From positions 213,404-277,403 of the forward strand of contig NZ_FOQG01000002.1 in NCBI RefSeq assembly GCF_900113685.1: DNA of 64,000 bases. Reading direction: 5' to 3'. Source of the DNA: Nocardioides psychrotolerans (GTDB lineage Bacteria > Actinomycetota > Actinomycetes > Propionibacteriales > Nocardioidaceae). The translations under genes and the position numbers were made by a program. The notes below the pieces were generated by a model. The model worked only from the letters and a program-made list of their open reading frames with translations. It was not told the origin of the DNA and searched no databases. This document shows, piece by piece, positions 24,916-39,463 of the stretch (position 1 is the stretch's first letter; each line of letters opens with the position of its first letter).

Positions 24916-27900
24916 TCAGCCCTGGCGGGAGGTCCAGATGGCGGAGGCGTCGTCCAGCAGCTGAGCAGCACGCGCATCGAAGGAGTGGGCAGCAGCCACC
25001 CGGTCGGAGATCGCTGCCAGCTCGTCCTCCGCGGGCCAGCGTGAGCGCCCCTCGGGCGAGCAGAGGAGCGCGAGCTCCTCGGGCGTGCGGTAGACCTGCA
25101 CGGCGCCGTCGAGCTCGTCGACCCCCGGCACGTCGTCGCAGATGACCCGCGCGCCGGCCGCGACGGCGTCGAAGAGCCGGTTGGCCAGGAAGCCGTGGGT
25201 CGCCATGTCGCCCCAGTGGTCGGCGAGCACCAGCCCGTGGGTGCGGTAGAGGGTCAGCAGCACGTCGTTGGCGACGTACGGCGAGCGCAGGTGACCGTCG
25301 GGGAGCACTCCGTCCCAGCCCGGACCGTGCACCTCGACCGGGACCCCGGCGGCCACGGCGTCGAGCACGATCTGGCGCGGGCGGCGGGCGTGGGTGTTGC
25401 CGACGAAGAGCGGACGCGAGCCGTCCCCGAGAGGGACCGAGCGGGCGGGTCTCAACGCGGTGTCGGTGGCCTGGAGGAGCGGCTGGACCAGCCGCCCGGT
25501 CCGCCGGCTCATCTCAGCGGCCCACGACGCGGACGCGGCGTAGACGAGCTCGAAGTCGAGCAGCTCCTCGGCGGACACGTCGTCGGGGTGGCTGATCACC
25601 CAAACCGCGTTGACCTTGCCGGGGATGGGACGGATCGGGTCGAGGCCGCGGATGCCGAGGACCACGTCGTCCATGCGGGTGGCGGCGACGTGGTGGGCGC
25701 CGTGGCGGAACAGCACCGGGTCCTGGCCGCGCGCAGCCAGGGACCGCGCCAGCGAGCGGGCGAAGTGCACGTCGCCCCACAGGTCGCCCTTCTCCCCCCC
25801 GGGAGCGGCGATCTTGAGACCCCAGCGCAGCGCCGGCGACCCGTCGTCCATCGGCGCAGCGGGAGGCCGCACGATCAGTGGCTTGGGTCGGGGGAGAGGC
25901 ACGTCCTCGCCACCGATGTGGGCGATCGCGAAGCCGGCCTCGGTCCAGCGCTGACGGTCGGCCAGTGGCAGCCGACCGCGCCAGCGCCCCAGAAGGTGCA
26001 CGCGGTTCTCCATGACCTGCGTCATCCGGCCAGCGGTCTTGCCCTCGTGGTGCGTGATCCGCGACGCCGTCTCGACGACGAAGTGGCCATCGCGCAGCTC
26101 CGCCGCGCGCAGGCACAGGTCGACGTCCTCGGCGCCGTTGACGAAGATCGGATCGAAGCCGCGCAGTTCGGCCACGTCGCTTGCCCGCATCAGCAGCGCC
26201 GCCGCGGTGACGGCCCGGAAGTGCGGGTCGGTGATCCTGAGCGCGTCCTCCAGGGGGTGCCCCACCAGGTAGTGGCACGGGATGGCGTGGTCGACCGGGA
26301 AGACGGTGCCCGCGGTTTGGATCGTGTCGTCGGGGTAGAGCAGCAGCGGCTGCACGCCGAGCACCCGGTCGTCGGCGAGGTGCCCGACCAGCGGCTCCCA
26401 CCAGCCCGGGCGCGGCTCGGTGTCGTTGTTGAGGAAGAGCACGTGCTCACCGGTCGAGCGCGCGAAGCCGACGTTGCAGCCGATCGCGAAGTTGAGGTTG
26501 CGCGGGAGGCGCACGAGCCTCAGCCGCGAGTCACCGAGCAGCCCGGCGCCCAGCGTCATCGCGATGTCGGAGCCTGAGCCGTTGTCGAGCACGACGACCT
26601 CGACGTCGACCCCGGGGGTGTTGCGCAGCACGGTCTCGACCGCGCGCAGCGTCATCGCCGAGTCGTTCCACGTCGGGATCACCACCGACACCCGGCCCGC
26701 CACCCGCGAGCCCACCTCGCGCCGCACGCCCTCCCAGTCGACCCAGTGCTGCCCGAGCACGACGTACTGCCAGGCGTCGGACTCGCTCGTGGTGATCCGG
26801 TCGGCGACCGCGCGCGAGTCGTCGTAGTCGACCGCGAGGAACGGCAGCAGCTCCAGCTCCACCTCGCGCGCCAGCTTGAGCGCGAAGTCGTGGTCCACCC
26901 AGCGCCGCAGCGCGACGTCGAAGCCACCGACCTCCAGCGCCAGCTCCCGCTCGACCACGAGCACGTTGAGGTCGACGTGGTTGACGACCATCAGCGCGTC
27001 GCGGGAGCCGCGGAAGGCGCGGTGCACCACCCGCTCGGAGTCCTCGGCATCGCGCAGCGCCATGCCGGCGTAGGCCGCCCGGAGTCCTTGCCCGTGCATG
27101 GCACCCACCGCGAGGCGCAGGAAGTCCCGGCGCCAGGTGTTGTCACTGTCCAGGAAGGCGACGTACGGCGAGCGCGCGGCGGCGAGTGCGGTGTTGCGGG
27201 CCGCGCAGACCCCGCCCCACTCCTGCTGGACGACGCGGATGCGGGGGTCGCGGGCGGCCCACGCCTCGAGCACGGCGACCGTGTCGTCGGTGGAGCCGTC
27301 GTCCACGACGACCAGCTCCCAGCGCTCGAGGGTCTGTTCGGCGAGCGAGGCGAGGGCGACCTCGACGACGCCGGCGCGGTTGCGCACGGGCATCACCACG
27401 CTCACCAGTGGGCTCTCGTCGTCCGGGCCGTCGCCGTCCGGGAGCGGCGCGTCCCGCCACCGGGCCCGCCACGCGGCCTCAGCGGCGGTGTCCCAGGTCT
27501 CGGTCGTCCTGGGGCCGCGACGCTCCTGTTGCTCGCGGACCAGCCGCGCATGCTCCAGCAACAGGCCACGCGCGACGCCCCAGGTCAGGCCCCGACCACC
27601 CGGAAGCTCCGTGTCCGGACCCGCGGTCGAGAGGAAGAGCCCGAGGGTGCCGCCCGGGTGTGCGGACTTCTGCTCCCCGGTGCCGGCGGCCGACGACGCG
27701 TCGAAGAGCGGGCTCAGCCGGTCACTGCTCCCGGCGCGCGTCAGGTAGCGCAGCAGGGGCGCGACCGACCCCTCCTCGAGCTTGGCGCGCAGCCACTGGG
27801 GGAGCGAGCCGAGGTCGAGCAACGGGTGCGGGGACCAGGCGCCCGCTGCGGCCACGCACGATCGCGCTGCTGCGAGGTCGGAGGTGAAGGTGAGGCCGGT

Positions 27901-28029
27901 CTGCGCCTCGCAGAACTCCCGGTCCACGATGCCGGCCTCGACCAGGCGCTGGGCCGGTGCGGCCGGTGCGGCCGGTGCGGCCGGTGCCGGGGCAACGACG
28001 GCATCGGGTTGCCTCCTGGTGAGCTTCAC
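24916..28029 (-). CDS. Three-domain glycosyltransferase (GT2-GT2-GT4-like)
   Basis: A 1037-residue cytosolic protein with no signal or membrane segment. An Ala/Pro repeat lies at about residues 14-26. A first GT2 domain starts near 206 ([33 protein letters not shown] in FLDSDNTW). A second GT2 starts near 446 ([31 protein letters not shown]). A C-terminal GT4/YkvP-like domain runs from about 736 to 1000. Such proteins build surface polysaccharide or glycan chains; no other glycan gene is adjacent. It starts with GTG 28029 and shares a 246-nt spacer with divergent amtB. Confidence 0.82.
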   Translation of the reverse strand: MKLTRRQPDAVVAPAPAAPAAPAAPAQRLVEAGIVDREFCEAQTGLTFTSDLAAARSCVAAAGAWSPHPLLDLGSLPQWLRAKLEEGSVAPLLRYLTRAGSSDRLSPLFDASSAAGTGEQKSAHPGGTLGLFLSTAGPDTELPGGRGLTWGVARGLLLEHARLVREQQERRGPRTTETWDTAAEAAWRARWRDAPLPDGDGPDDESPLVSVVMPVRNRAGVVEVALASLAEQTLERWELVVVDDGSTDDTVAVLEAWAARDPRIRVVQQEWGGVCAARNTALAAARSPYVAFLDSDNTWRRDFLRLAVGAMHGQGLRAAYAGMALRDAEDSERVVHRAFRGSRDALMVVNHVDLNVLVVERELALEVGGFDVALRRWVDHDFALKLAREVELELLPFLAVDYDDSRAVADRITTSESDAWQYVVLGQHWVDWEGVRREVGSRVAGRVSVVIPTWNDSAMTLRAVETVLRNTPGVDVEVVVLDNGSGSDIAMTLGAGLLGDSRLRLVRLPRNLNFAIGCNVGFARSTGEHVLFLNNDTEPRPGWWEPLVGHLADDRVLGVQPLLLYPDDTIQTAGTVFPVDHAIPCHYLVGHPLEDALRITDPHFRAVTAAALLMRASDVAELRGFDPIFVNGAEDVDLCLRAAELRDGHFVVETASRITHHEGKTAGRMTQVMENRVHLLGRWRGRLPLADRQRWTEAGFAIAHIGGEDVPLPRPKPLIVRPPAAPMDDGSPALRWGLKIAAPGGEKGDLWGDVHFARSLARSLAARGQDPVLFRHGAHHVAATRMDDVVLGIRGLDPIRPIPGKVNAVWVISHPDDVSAEELLDFELVYAASASWAAEMSRRTGRLVQPLLQATDTALRPARSVPLGDGSRPLFVGNTHARRPRQIVLDAVAAGVPVEVHGPGWDGVLPDGHLRSPYVANDVLLTLYRTHGLVLADHWGDMATHGFLANRLFDAVAAGARVICDDVPGVDELDGAVQVYRTPEELALLCSPEGRSRWPAEDELAAISDRVAAAHSFDARAAQLLDDASAIWTSRQG

Positions 28030-28107
28030 GCAGTCAGCCTAGGGCCGCGCGACCGCCGCCGAGGCGTCCCCCTCCGGACTGCTTCCCATGCGGGACGCGC
28101 CCGATCG

Positions 28108-28123
28108 GTAACACCGAAGTAAC
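28108..28123 (+). promoter_or_regulatory. Candidate GlnR-type site before the first amtB
   Basis: GTAAC-N6-GTAAC is part of an 11-bp-period direct repeat (GTAACACCGA twice). It fits the AC-N9-AC core known for actinobacterial GlnR and partly the Streptomyces GTnAC-N6-GAAAC form. It lies about 150 nt upstream of amtB. The 246-nt spacer also holds three small hairpins near the gene. Confidence 0.45.
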
Positions 28124-28275
28124 ACCGAGCCGGGACTCGTTTCATGTTCGCAACAAAGTGGCGCGAGGGCCGAAACCTCGGGTTGTGAAGGTTCAGGCAA
28201 TGAGGCGGGGACCTCGCCACGACAACGCAGTCGTGAGCCGGCCACGCCCCCGGACAGTGATTCCCTGGAGGTTCT

Positions 28276-29921
<1,646 letters not shown>

Positions 29922-29942
29922 GCGGTGACCAAGGCAGGGTGG

Positions 29943-29974
29943 ACGACCCGGCTGCCGTGAGACAGCCGGGTCGT
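29943..29974 (+). terminator. Strong intrinsic terminator after the first amtB-glnK cassette
   Basis: A perfect 12-bp stem (29943-29954 with 29963-29974) with an 8-nt loop is followed by a TTTA stretch. It separates the two amt-glnK cassettes into different transcripts. Confidence 0.85.
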
Positions 29975-29989
29975 TTACATGTCTGAAAC
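29974..29989 (+). promoter_or_regulatory. Candidate GlnR-type site before the second amtB
   Basis: TTTAC-N6-GAAAC matches the Streptomyces GlnR consensus GTnAC-N6-GAAAC except for one base, and the AC-N9-AC core exactly. It begins at the last base of the terminator stem and ends 25 nt before the GTG start. That is close for an activator, so repression or a promoter further upstream should be considered. Confidence 0.4.
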
Positions 29990-30013
29990 AAATCGCTTGG
30001 AGGGTGGTTGCCC

Positions 30014-31719
<1,706 letters not shown>

Positions 31720-31723
31720 CCCG

Positions 31724-33949
31724 ATGACGGCACCCGAACGGGCCGCCCGCACCGCGGAGGCCGACGCGCTGTGCGCCCGGGCCTATGCAGACTGCGGGGG
31801 ACTCGACGTCGGTGCCGCCCTGGTGGCGGTGGGGGGTTACGGCCGCAGCGAGCTGGCCCCCCACTCCGACCTCGACGTCGTCCTGGTCTCCGACGAGGGC
31901 GTCGACCTGGGCGAGCTGGCCCAGAAGATCTGGTACCCGCTCTGGGACTCCGGCTCCAAGATCGACCACTCCGTGCGCACGCTGCCGGAGATGCTCGCCG
32001 CCGCGGAGGCCGACCTGAGGGTGGCCTCCGGCCTGCTCGACCTGCGTCACCTCGCGGGGGACCCCAACCTCACCCTGCGACTGCGCACGACGATGCTCGC
32101 CAACTGGCGCAAGGGTGCCAAGGAACGGCTCCCGGCCCTGCACCAGATGGTGCGCTCGCGCCACGACCTGATCGGCGAGCTGGCCCACCTGTCGGTGCCC
32201 GACCTCAAGGAGTCCGAGGGTGGGCTGCGCGACGCGACGGTCCTGCGCGGCATGGTCGCGACCTGGCTCGTCGACGTGCCCCACGCCGACCTCGAGCGCT
32301 GCCGCCTGGCGCTGCTCGACGTGCGCGACGTCGTGCACGGCACGGCGGGGCGGGCGACCGAGCGCATCACACCGGAGATGTGGCCCGACCTCGCGCAGGG
32401 CCTCGGGCTCCCGGACGACCGGGCCGCCCAGGTGCACGTGCGCGAGCTCGGCCGCCGTCTCACCCACCTCTCGCGCCTGGCCTGGCGCCGCGTCGACGCC
32501 GTGCTCGCGCGACCGGTGGCCGTCGGTGCCCGCCGTCCCGCGCTCGAGCCCGTCGCGGCCGGGGTCGCCCTCTCCTCGGGCGAGATCGTCCTGGACAAGA
32601 AGGCGCGACCGGCCGAGGACCCCGTGCTCCTGCTGCGCGCCGCCGTGGCCGCCGCCGAGCGCGACGCCGTGCTGGCCCCGGCCACCGCGGCGCGGCTGGT
32701 GCGGGAGTGCTCGCCGCTGCCGGACCCGTGGCCGGCCGAGGCCCGTCAGCTCCTGGTGCGGCTCCTGGCCTCCGGGCGCAGCCTGCTGGGCGTGTGGGAG
32801 ACCCTCGAGGAGACGGGGGCACTCTCCGGCTTCCTGCCCGAGTGGGAGCGGGTGCGCCTGCTGCCTCACGCCTCGGTCATCCACCGCTTCACCGTCGACC
32901 GCCACGTCATCGAGACCGCCATCGAGGCGTCGTCCCTGATCCGGGGCGTGGCCCGTCCCGACGTGCTCATGGTGAGCGCGCTGCTGCACGACATCGGCAA
33001 GGGCGGCCTGACCGAGCACAGCGTGGCGGGGGAGCCGATCGCGCGCACCATCGCCACGCGGATGGGCTTCGCCCCCGACTGCGTCGACCTGATCGCGCTG
33101 CTGGTGCGCTGGCACCTGCTGCTCGCCGAGACCGCGACCACGCGTGATCCCGACGACCCGGCGACCGTCGAGCTGGTGACCTCGCGGCTCAGGACGGTCG
33201 AGGCGGTCTCGCTCCTCGGTGCGCTGACCGAGGCCGATGCCAAGGCCACGTCGCCCAAGGCATGGTCCTCGTGGCGCTCGGGGCTGATCCTCGACCTGGC
33301 CCGTCGGGCGCACGCCGGCCTCGACACCGGCTCGGCGCTGCCGGCGATCCAGAGCGACGACGTCCCGATCCCGGGTGACCTGCGTGCGGAGCGCGTCCAC
33401 ATCTCCGTCGAGCCGGGCGACGACGGCTCGCGCGTCACCACGATCGCCGTCGACCGGGTGGGCCTGCTCGCCGACTTCGCCGCGATGTTCGCCCTCCAGC
33501 GCACCCCGGTGCGGGCCGCGCGGGTCTGGGCCCAGGGCGACTACGGCGTGTCCGTGTGGGAGGTCGCGGCGGAAGACCTGGAGCCTGCGATCCTGCGCCA
33601 GAAGTACGACGCGATCGTCGACGGCCGGCTCGACCCCTCCCACCGGCTGCGGCCCGCGGCGGGCGCCGAGCTCGCGCCCACGGTCGTCGTACGCCCGGAG
33701 GCCAGCGACCTTGCCACCGTCCTCGAGGTGCGCACCGCCGACCGACCCGGGGTGGTCTACCTCGTCTGCAGGGCGCTGGCCCGGCTCGACGTCGCGGTCC
33801 GCTCGGCGCACCTCGACACCCTGGGGCCTCAGGCGGTGGACGTGTTCTACCTCCAGGAGCCCTCGGCCGGTGTGCTGTCGGAGACGCGGGCGGCCGAGGC
33901 GGCGCATGCCGTGCGCGAGGCGCTGACGGGGCCGGCCGTGACCGCGTGA
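31724..33949 (+). CDS. glnD: PII nucleotidyltransferase / nucleotidyl-removing enzyme GlnD
   Basis: A 741-residue signal transducer that adds a nucleotide to PII Tyr51 and removes it; in Streptomyces and Corynebacterium it adenylylates rather than uridylylates. The nucleotidyltransferase motif GGYGRSELAPHSDLD is at about residues 37-51, the HD-domain box LLHDIGKGG at about 420 (His422, Asp423), and two ACT domains that sense glutamine lie at about 560-735. The ATG 31724 is 4 nt after glnK2. The N-terminus is shorter than in E. coli, as usual for Actinobacteria. Confidence 0.94.
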   Translation: MTAPERAARTAEADALCARAYADCGGLDVGAALVAVGGYGRSELAPHSDLDVVLVSDEGVDLGELAQKIWYPLWDSGSKIDHSVRTLPEMLAAAEADLRVASGLLDLRHLAGDPNLTLRLRTTMLANWRKGAKERLPALHQMVRSRHDLIGELAHLSVPDLKESEGGLRDATVLRGMVATWLVDVPHADLERCRLALLDVRDVVHGTAGRATERITPEMWPDLAQGLGLPDDRAAQVHVRELGRRLTHLSRLAWRRVDAVLARPVAVGARRPALEPVAAGVALSSGEIVLDKKARPAEDPVLLLRAAVAAAERDAVLAPATAARLVRECSPLPDPWPAEARQLLVRLLASGRSLLGVWETLEETGALSGFLPEWERVRLLPHASVIHRFTVDRHVIETAIEASSLIRGVARPDVLMVSALLHDIGKGGLTEHSVAGEPIARTIATRMGFAPDCVDLIALLVRWHLLLAETATTRDPDDPATVELVTSRLRTVEAVSLLGALTEADAKATSPKAWSSWRSGLILDLARRAHAGLDTGSALPAIQSDDVPIPGDLRAERVHISVEPGDDGSRVTTIAVDRVGLLADFAAMFALQRTPVRAARVWAQGDYGVSVWEVAAEDLEPAILRQKYDAIVDGRLDPSHRLRPAAGAELAPTVVVRPEASDLATVLEVRTADRPGVVYLVCRALARLDVAVRSAHLDTLGPQAVDVFYLQEPSAGVLSETRAAEAAHAVREALTGPAVTA

Positions 33950-34028
33950 GCGGCGACCCGCGGGCCCGGCGTTAGGCTGGGGCACGCCACCAGACCCATC
34001 GATTCGCCTGCCCTAGGACGTCACTTCC

Positions 34029-35594
<1,566 letters not shown>

Positions 35595-35702
35595 GACGCC
35601 CAGCCGCGCGTCAGCGCAGCGAGCGCACGGCGTGGGGGCGACCCGGTGACGGACCCGCCGGCGCCGGGGACCGGCGTACGGCCTGAGACGAGAGGCAACC
35701 TG

Positions 35703-36074
35703 ATGGGCACGGTCCTCGTCGTCGACGGCGCCAACGTGGTGGGCGCCCGCCCCGACGGCTGGTGGAAGGACCGTGCCGGCGCGGCGACCCGGCTGCACCT
35801 CCAGCTGATGGTGGCCGACGTGCCCCAGGATCGCGTGGTGCTGGTGCTGGAGGGCGCGGCCAAGGGCGGCGTACGCCCCGGCAAGGACGCCCATGTGCGC
35901 ACCGTGCACGCCAAGGGCAACGGCGACGACACGATCGTGGCCGAGGCCAAGGCAGCCTCCGAGACCGGGGACCGGGTCTTCGTCGTGACGGCCGACCGGA
36001 TCCTGATGGGCCGTGTCGAGCGCTACGGCGCGCTGATCATGAGCCCGACGTGGTTGCTCGGCCACCTCGAGTAG
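35703..36074 (+). CDS. NYN/PIN-like domain protein, putative nuclease
   Basis: A 123-residue NYN-domain protein. VLVVDGANVVGARPDGWW opens the PIN-like fold with its first Asp, and GDDTIVAEA and VVTADRIL hold the later acidic residues of the metal site; RNases such as the Rae1/YacP group share this layout. I take the ATG 35703; a GTG at 35646 in frame would add 19 residues of low-complexity sequence. It lies downstream of ffh, apparently alone. Confidence 0.75.
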   Translation: MGTVLVVDGANVVGARPDGWWKDRAGAATRLHLQLMVADVPQDRVVLVLEGAAKGGVRPGKDAHVRTVHAKGNGDDTIVAEAKAASETGDRVFVVTADRILMGRVERYGALIMSPTWLLGHLE

Positions 36075-36088
36075 CCCGACGGCGCGGC

Positions 36089-37258
36089 TCAGGTAGCCGC
36101 GACGCGCACGATGGCCAGCGACACCGCGCCCACGATCTCGGCCCGGTCACCCAGGCTCCCCGCGGCGACACGGACCGCGGCGGCCGTCTCCGGCTGCGCG
36201 TAGCGGTCGAGGGCCTCCCGGATGCCCAGCGCCACCGACGGGGACGCCCCCAGCGAGCCACCGAGCAGCACCATCTCCGGGTTGAGGCTGTTGCAGAGGT
36301 CGGCCAACGCCCGCCCGATGGTCCGCCCGGCGTCGCCGAGGACCCGTCGTACGCCGGGGTCGCCGTCGGCGTCGAGGCCGAGCACCCGTGCCATGTCGAG
36401 CGGCTCGTCGTGGGCCGGCTGGAGCACCTGCACCAGGCGGGACGCAGAGACCAGCGTCTCGAGGCAGCCACGGTTGCCGCAGCGGCAGACCGGTCCGTCC
36501 TCGCCGACCTGGACGTGCCCGAGCTCGCCGGCGATGCCGGTGGCACCGCGGTGCAGCCGCCCGCCCAGCACGATCCCGGCGCCCAGGCCGCTCGCCACCT
36601 TGACGTAGACCAGATCCGCCACGCCTTGGGCGGCGCCCCGCCCGACCTCGGCGAGCGCACCCAGGTTGGCGTCGTTGTCGACGAACACCGGAAGTCCGAG
36701 ACGGCGGTGCAGCTCCTCGCCAGGGCAGAGCCCCTGCCACCCGGGCAGTATGCCGGTCCGGATCTGTGCCGAGGCGCGGTGCAGCGGTGCGGGCACGCAC
36801 ATGCCGACCGCCAGCGCGTCATCGCGGCCCAGGCCGGCGCGGGTCAGGGCCGCGCGGACCATGGACGCCGCCCGGTCCAGGGTGTGGGCGCCGTGGGAGT
36901 CGACGTCGACTGCCGCGGTCTCCTCGGCCAGCACGTCACCGGTGCGATCGGCCACCGCGACGCGGACGTGGTGGTGCCCGACGTCGACCCCGACCACGCT
37001 GCCGCCGGGCGTGGCGAGGGCGACCAGCAGGGGCGGGCGTCCGCTGCCGCCCTTGTGCGGTCGGCCCCGGTCGGTGGTCTCGATGACCTGACCTGACGCG
37101 ATCAGCTCGGTGACCAGGCTCGAGACCGTGGTGCGCGACAGTCCGGTGGCGCGGGTCAGGTCCGCCCGACTCAAGGGGCCGCCGGCGAGCAGCCCCGTGA
37201 CCGCCCGGCGGTGGGCGCCGCGCAGGCGTTCCAAGGCTCCGGGGCTGGGCGCGGACAT
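36089..37258 (-). CDS. ROK-family transcriptional regulator
   Basis: A 389-residue regulator. The N-terminal winged helix-turn-helix (LSRADLTRATGLSRTTVSSL, about residues 27-46) is joined to a ROK domain with the ATP-like fold GVDVGHHHVRVAV and the zinc motif CRCGNRGCLE that marks the family. Such proteins sense a sugar and repress uptake or hydrolase genes. The ATG at 37258 is preferred; an upstream start at 37294 would add 12 residues. It is divergent from the GH3 glucosidase, its likely target. A small palindrome AGTGCACT is at 37288-37295. Confidence 0.88.
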   Translation of the reverse strand: MSAPSPGALERLRGAHRRAVTGLLAGGPLSRADLTRATGLSRTTVSSLVTELIASGQVIETTDRGRPHKGGSGRPPLLVALATPGGSVVGVDVGHHHVRVAVADRTGDVLAEETAAVDVDSHGAHTLDRAASMVRAALTRAGLGRDDALAVGMCVPAPLHRASAQIRTGILPGWQGLCPGEELHRRLGLPVFVDNDANLGALAEVGRGAAQGVADLVYVKVASGLGAGIVLGGRLHRGATGIAGELGHVQVGEDGPVCRCGNRGCLETLVSASRLVQVLQPAHDEPLDMARVLGLDADGDPGVRRVLGDAGRTIGRALADLCNSLNPEMVLLGGSLGASPSVALGIREALDRYAQPETAAAVRVAAGSLGDRAEIVGAVSLAIVRVAAT

Positions 37259-37325
37259 GAGGCGAATCCTAGGCAATTCATCCGGAAAGTGCACTAAAAA
37301 GACCCTGTTCTTGGATCTTTTGGCA

Positions 37326-37355
37326 TTGACGCGGCGAATTAGCGCTTCCTACGTT
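37326..37355 (+). promoter_or_regulatory. Candidate promoter of the GH3 gene (TTGACG-N18-TACGTT)
   Basis: A -35-like TTGACG (37326-37331) and a -10-like TACGTT (37350-37355), 18 nt apart, lie in the AT-richer part of the ROK-GH3 divergent spacer. A start site near 37362 would give a leader of about 60 nt. Confidence 0.4.
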
Positions 37356-37424
37356 GACGGAGCGCCTCGGCGCGCCCCATCGGTCTCCGGCCGTCGGGCT
37401 CTCGTTCTCGGGCTAGGGGAAACC

Positions 37425-39416
37425 ATGTCACTGCTGCACCCACGATGGCGGCCCACCGCCGCCCTCGGCGCCGTCGCCGTCGCCGCACTCACCGTCTCGT
37501 TGCTGTCTCCGATCACCGCCGGAGCGCAGGTCGCTCCGGCGGGCGCCGCTGCGTCCGTGCGGACCGCGCCGGGCGCGCTGCCCTACCAGGACGCGCACCT
37601 GCCGACGCCTCGTCGCGTGGCCGACCTGCTCGATCGCATGACGCTGGCAGAGAAGGTCGGCCAGATGACCCAGGCCGAGCGCGCCGACGTGGCCGCCGAC
37701 CCGACCCTCATCGCCACCTACGGCCTGGGCAGCGTGCTGTCCGGCGGCGGCTCGGTCCCGGCCCAGAACACCCCGGAGGCCTGGGCCGACACCGTCGACT
37801 CCTTCCAGGAGGCGGCGCTCTCGACCCGGCTGTCCATCCCGCTCCTCTACGGCGTCGACTCGGTGCACGGCCACGGCAACCTCCAGGGCGCCACCGTGTT
37901 CCCGCACAACATCGGCCTGGGTGCGACCCGCGACCCCGGGCTGCTGGAGCGGATCGGGCACATCACGGCGATCGAGACTCGAGCCTCAGGGCCGCAGTGG
38001 ACGTTCGCGCCGTGCATCTGCGTGGCCCGCGACGACCGGTGGGGCAGGACCTACGAGTCCTTCGGCGAGGACCCGCGCCTCGCCACGCGGCTGGAGACGG
38101 TCATCGACGGGCTCCAGGGCCGGCCGGGGCAGCTCGACCGACGCGACCGCGTGCTCGCCACGGCCAAGCACTACGCCGGCGACGGCCTGACCGCCTGGGA
38201 CACCGGCGAGGGCGACTACACCCTCGACCAGGGCATCGACCGGGTGTCCCGTGCGGAGTTCCGCAAGCTGGCGCTCTCGCCGTACCCCGCCGCGATCAGC
38301 AAGCACTACGTCGGCTCGGTGATGCCGTCCTTCTCATCGGTCGACTGGACCGATGACGGGATCGGCAACCCGATCAAGATGCATGCCAACAAGGAGCTGT
38401 TGACCGGCGTGCTCAAGGGCGACCTCGGCTTCGACGGGCTCGTCGTCTCCGACTGGCTGGCGATCCATCAGCTGCCCGGCGACTATGCGCAGCAGGTGGC
38501 CACCTCGGTCAACGCCGGTGTCGACCTGTTCATGGAGCCGGCCAGCTACCAGGAGTTCGTGACCACCCTGACCTCGGCCGTCGAGGGTGGTCAGGTCCCG
38601 ATGAGCCGGATCGACGACGCGGTCTCGCGGATCCTGACGGTCAAGTTCGACCTCGGCCTCTTCGAGAAGCCGCTGACAGACCGGACCAACATCGAGACGA
38701 TCGGGAGCCCTGCACACCGCCGCGTCGCTCGTGAGGCGGTTGCCAAGTCGCAGGTGCTGCTGCGCAACCAGCACGACACGCTGCCCATGAGCCCCCGCCA
38801 GCCGATCTACGTCGCCGGCAGCAATGCCGACAACATGGGCAACCAGACCGGTGGTTGGACGCTCACCTGGCAGGGCGGTTCGACGAACGTGGTGCCCGGC
38901 CAGACGATCCTCGAGGGCCTCCGCGACGCAACCCGCGCCCCGGTGCGGTTCAGCGAGACCGCCAGCACCCCGGTCCCGCCCGGTGCAGCAGGGGTCGTGG
39001 TCGTCGGCGAGACGCCGTACGCCGAGGGATTCGGCGACGTGGGTGGCCCGCGCTGGGCCTACGACCCGGGCGACAACAACGTCCCGCGTCCCGCTCAGAC
39101 GATGCAGCTCTCCGACGCCGACATCCAGGCGGTGCGTGAGGTGTGTGCCCAGGCAGCCACCTGCACGGTGCTCGTGGTCTCGGGCCGGCCGATGATCATC
39201 CCGCCCGAGCTGCTCCGGAAGACCGACGCGCTGGTGGCCTCGTGGCTGCCGGGTGCCGAGGGGGGTGGGGTCGCCGACGTGCTGCTGGGACGTGAGCCTT
39301 TCTCCGGGCGTCTGCCCGTCACCTGGCCGCGCTCGGTCGCCCAGGAGCCGATCAACGTCGGCGACGCCGACTACGACCCGCTGTTCGCCTACGGCTGGGG
39401 TCTGCGCACCCGCTGA
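37425..39416 (+). CDS. Secreted glycoside hydrolase family 3 beta-glucosidase
   Basis: A 663-residue exported hydrolase. A signal peptide (about 1-36) ends in AGAQV. The GH3 N-domain starts at TLAEKVGQMTQAER and contains LYGVDSVHGH, the KHYAGDG substrate loop and the nucleophile Asp in GFDGLVVSDW. The GH3-C domain follows (VLLRNQHDTLP) and ends YGWGLRTR. The layout resembles ExoP-type exo-beta-glucanases that release glucose from beta-1,3/1,4 glucans. The ATG at 37425 gives the signal peptide; longer frames upstream lie in the promoter. Confidence 0.9.
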   Translation: MSLLHPRWRPTAALGAVAVAALTVSLLSPITAGAQVAPAGAAASVRTAPGALPYQDAHLPTPRRVADLLDRMTLAEKVGQMTQAERADVAADPTLIATYGLGSVLSGGGSVPAQNTPEAWADTVDSFQEAALSTRLSIPLLYGVDSVHGHGNLQGATVFPHNIGLGATRDPGLLERIGHITAIETRASGPQWTFAPCICVARDDRWGRTYESFGEDPRLATRLETVIDGLQGRPGQLDRRDRVLATAKHYAGDGLTAWDTGEGDYTLDQGIDRVSRAEFRKLALSPYPAAISKHYVGSVMPSFSSVDWTDDGIGNPIKMHANKELLTGVLKGDLGFDGLVVSDWLAIHQLPGDYAQQVATSVNAGVDLFMEPASYQEFVTTLTSAVEGGQVPMSRIDDAVSRILTVKFDLGLFEKPLTDRTNIETIGSPAHRRVAREAVAKSQVLLRNQHDTLPMSPRQPIYVAGSNADNMGNQTGGWTLTWQGGSTNVVPGQTILEGLRDATRAPVRFSETASTPVPPGAAGVVVVGETPYAEGFGDVGGPRWAYDPGDNNVPRPAQTMQLSDADIQAVREVCAQAATCTVLVVSGRPMIIPPELLRKTDALVASWLPGAEGGGVADVLLGREPFSGRLPVTWPRSVAQEPINVGDADYDPLFAYGWGLRTR

Positions 39417-39436
39417 CGGGTCCGCAGCACGTCGTG

Positions 39437-39463
39437 GCCCCGGACGTCGGTAACGTCCGGGGC
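39437..39463. promoter_or_regulatory. Perfect 11-bp inverted repeat overlapping the -10 of the amidohydrolase gene
   Basis: Arms 39437-39447 and 39453-39463 pair fully around a 5-nt centre and end on the base before the ATG at 39464. A TANNNT box TAACGT (39451-39456) lies inside, 7 nt before the ATG, so the gene looks leaderless with the palindrome sitting on its promoter as an operator. Alternatively it terminates the GH3 transcript. Confidence 0.55.

Noticed and set aside
30008..30010. TTG as the start of the second amt gene
   Set aside because: GGAGGG ends only 3 nt before it, too close; the GTG at 30014 has 9 nt.
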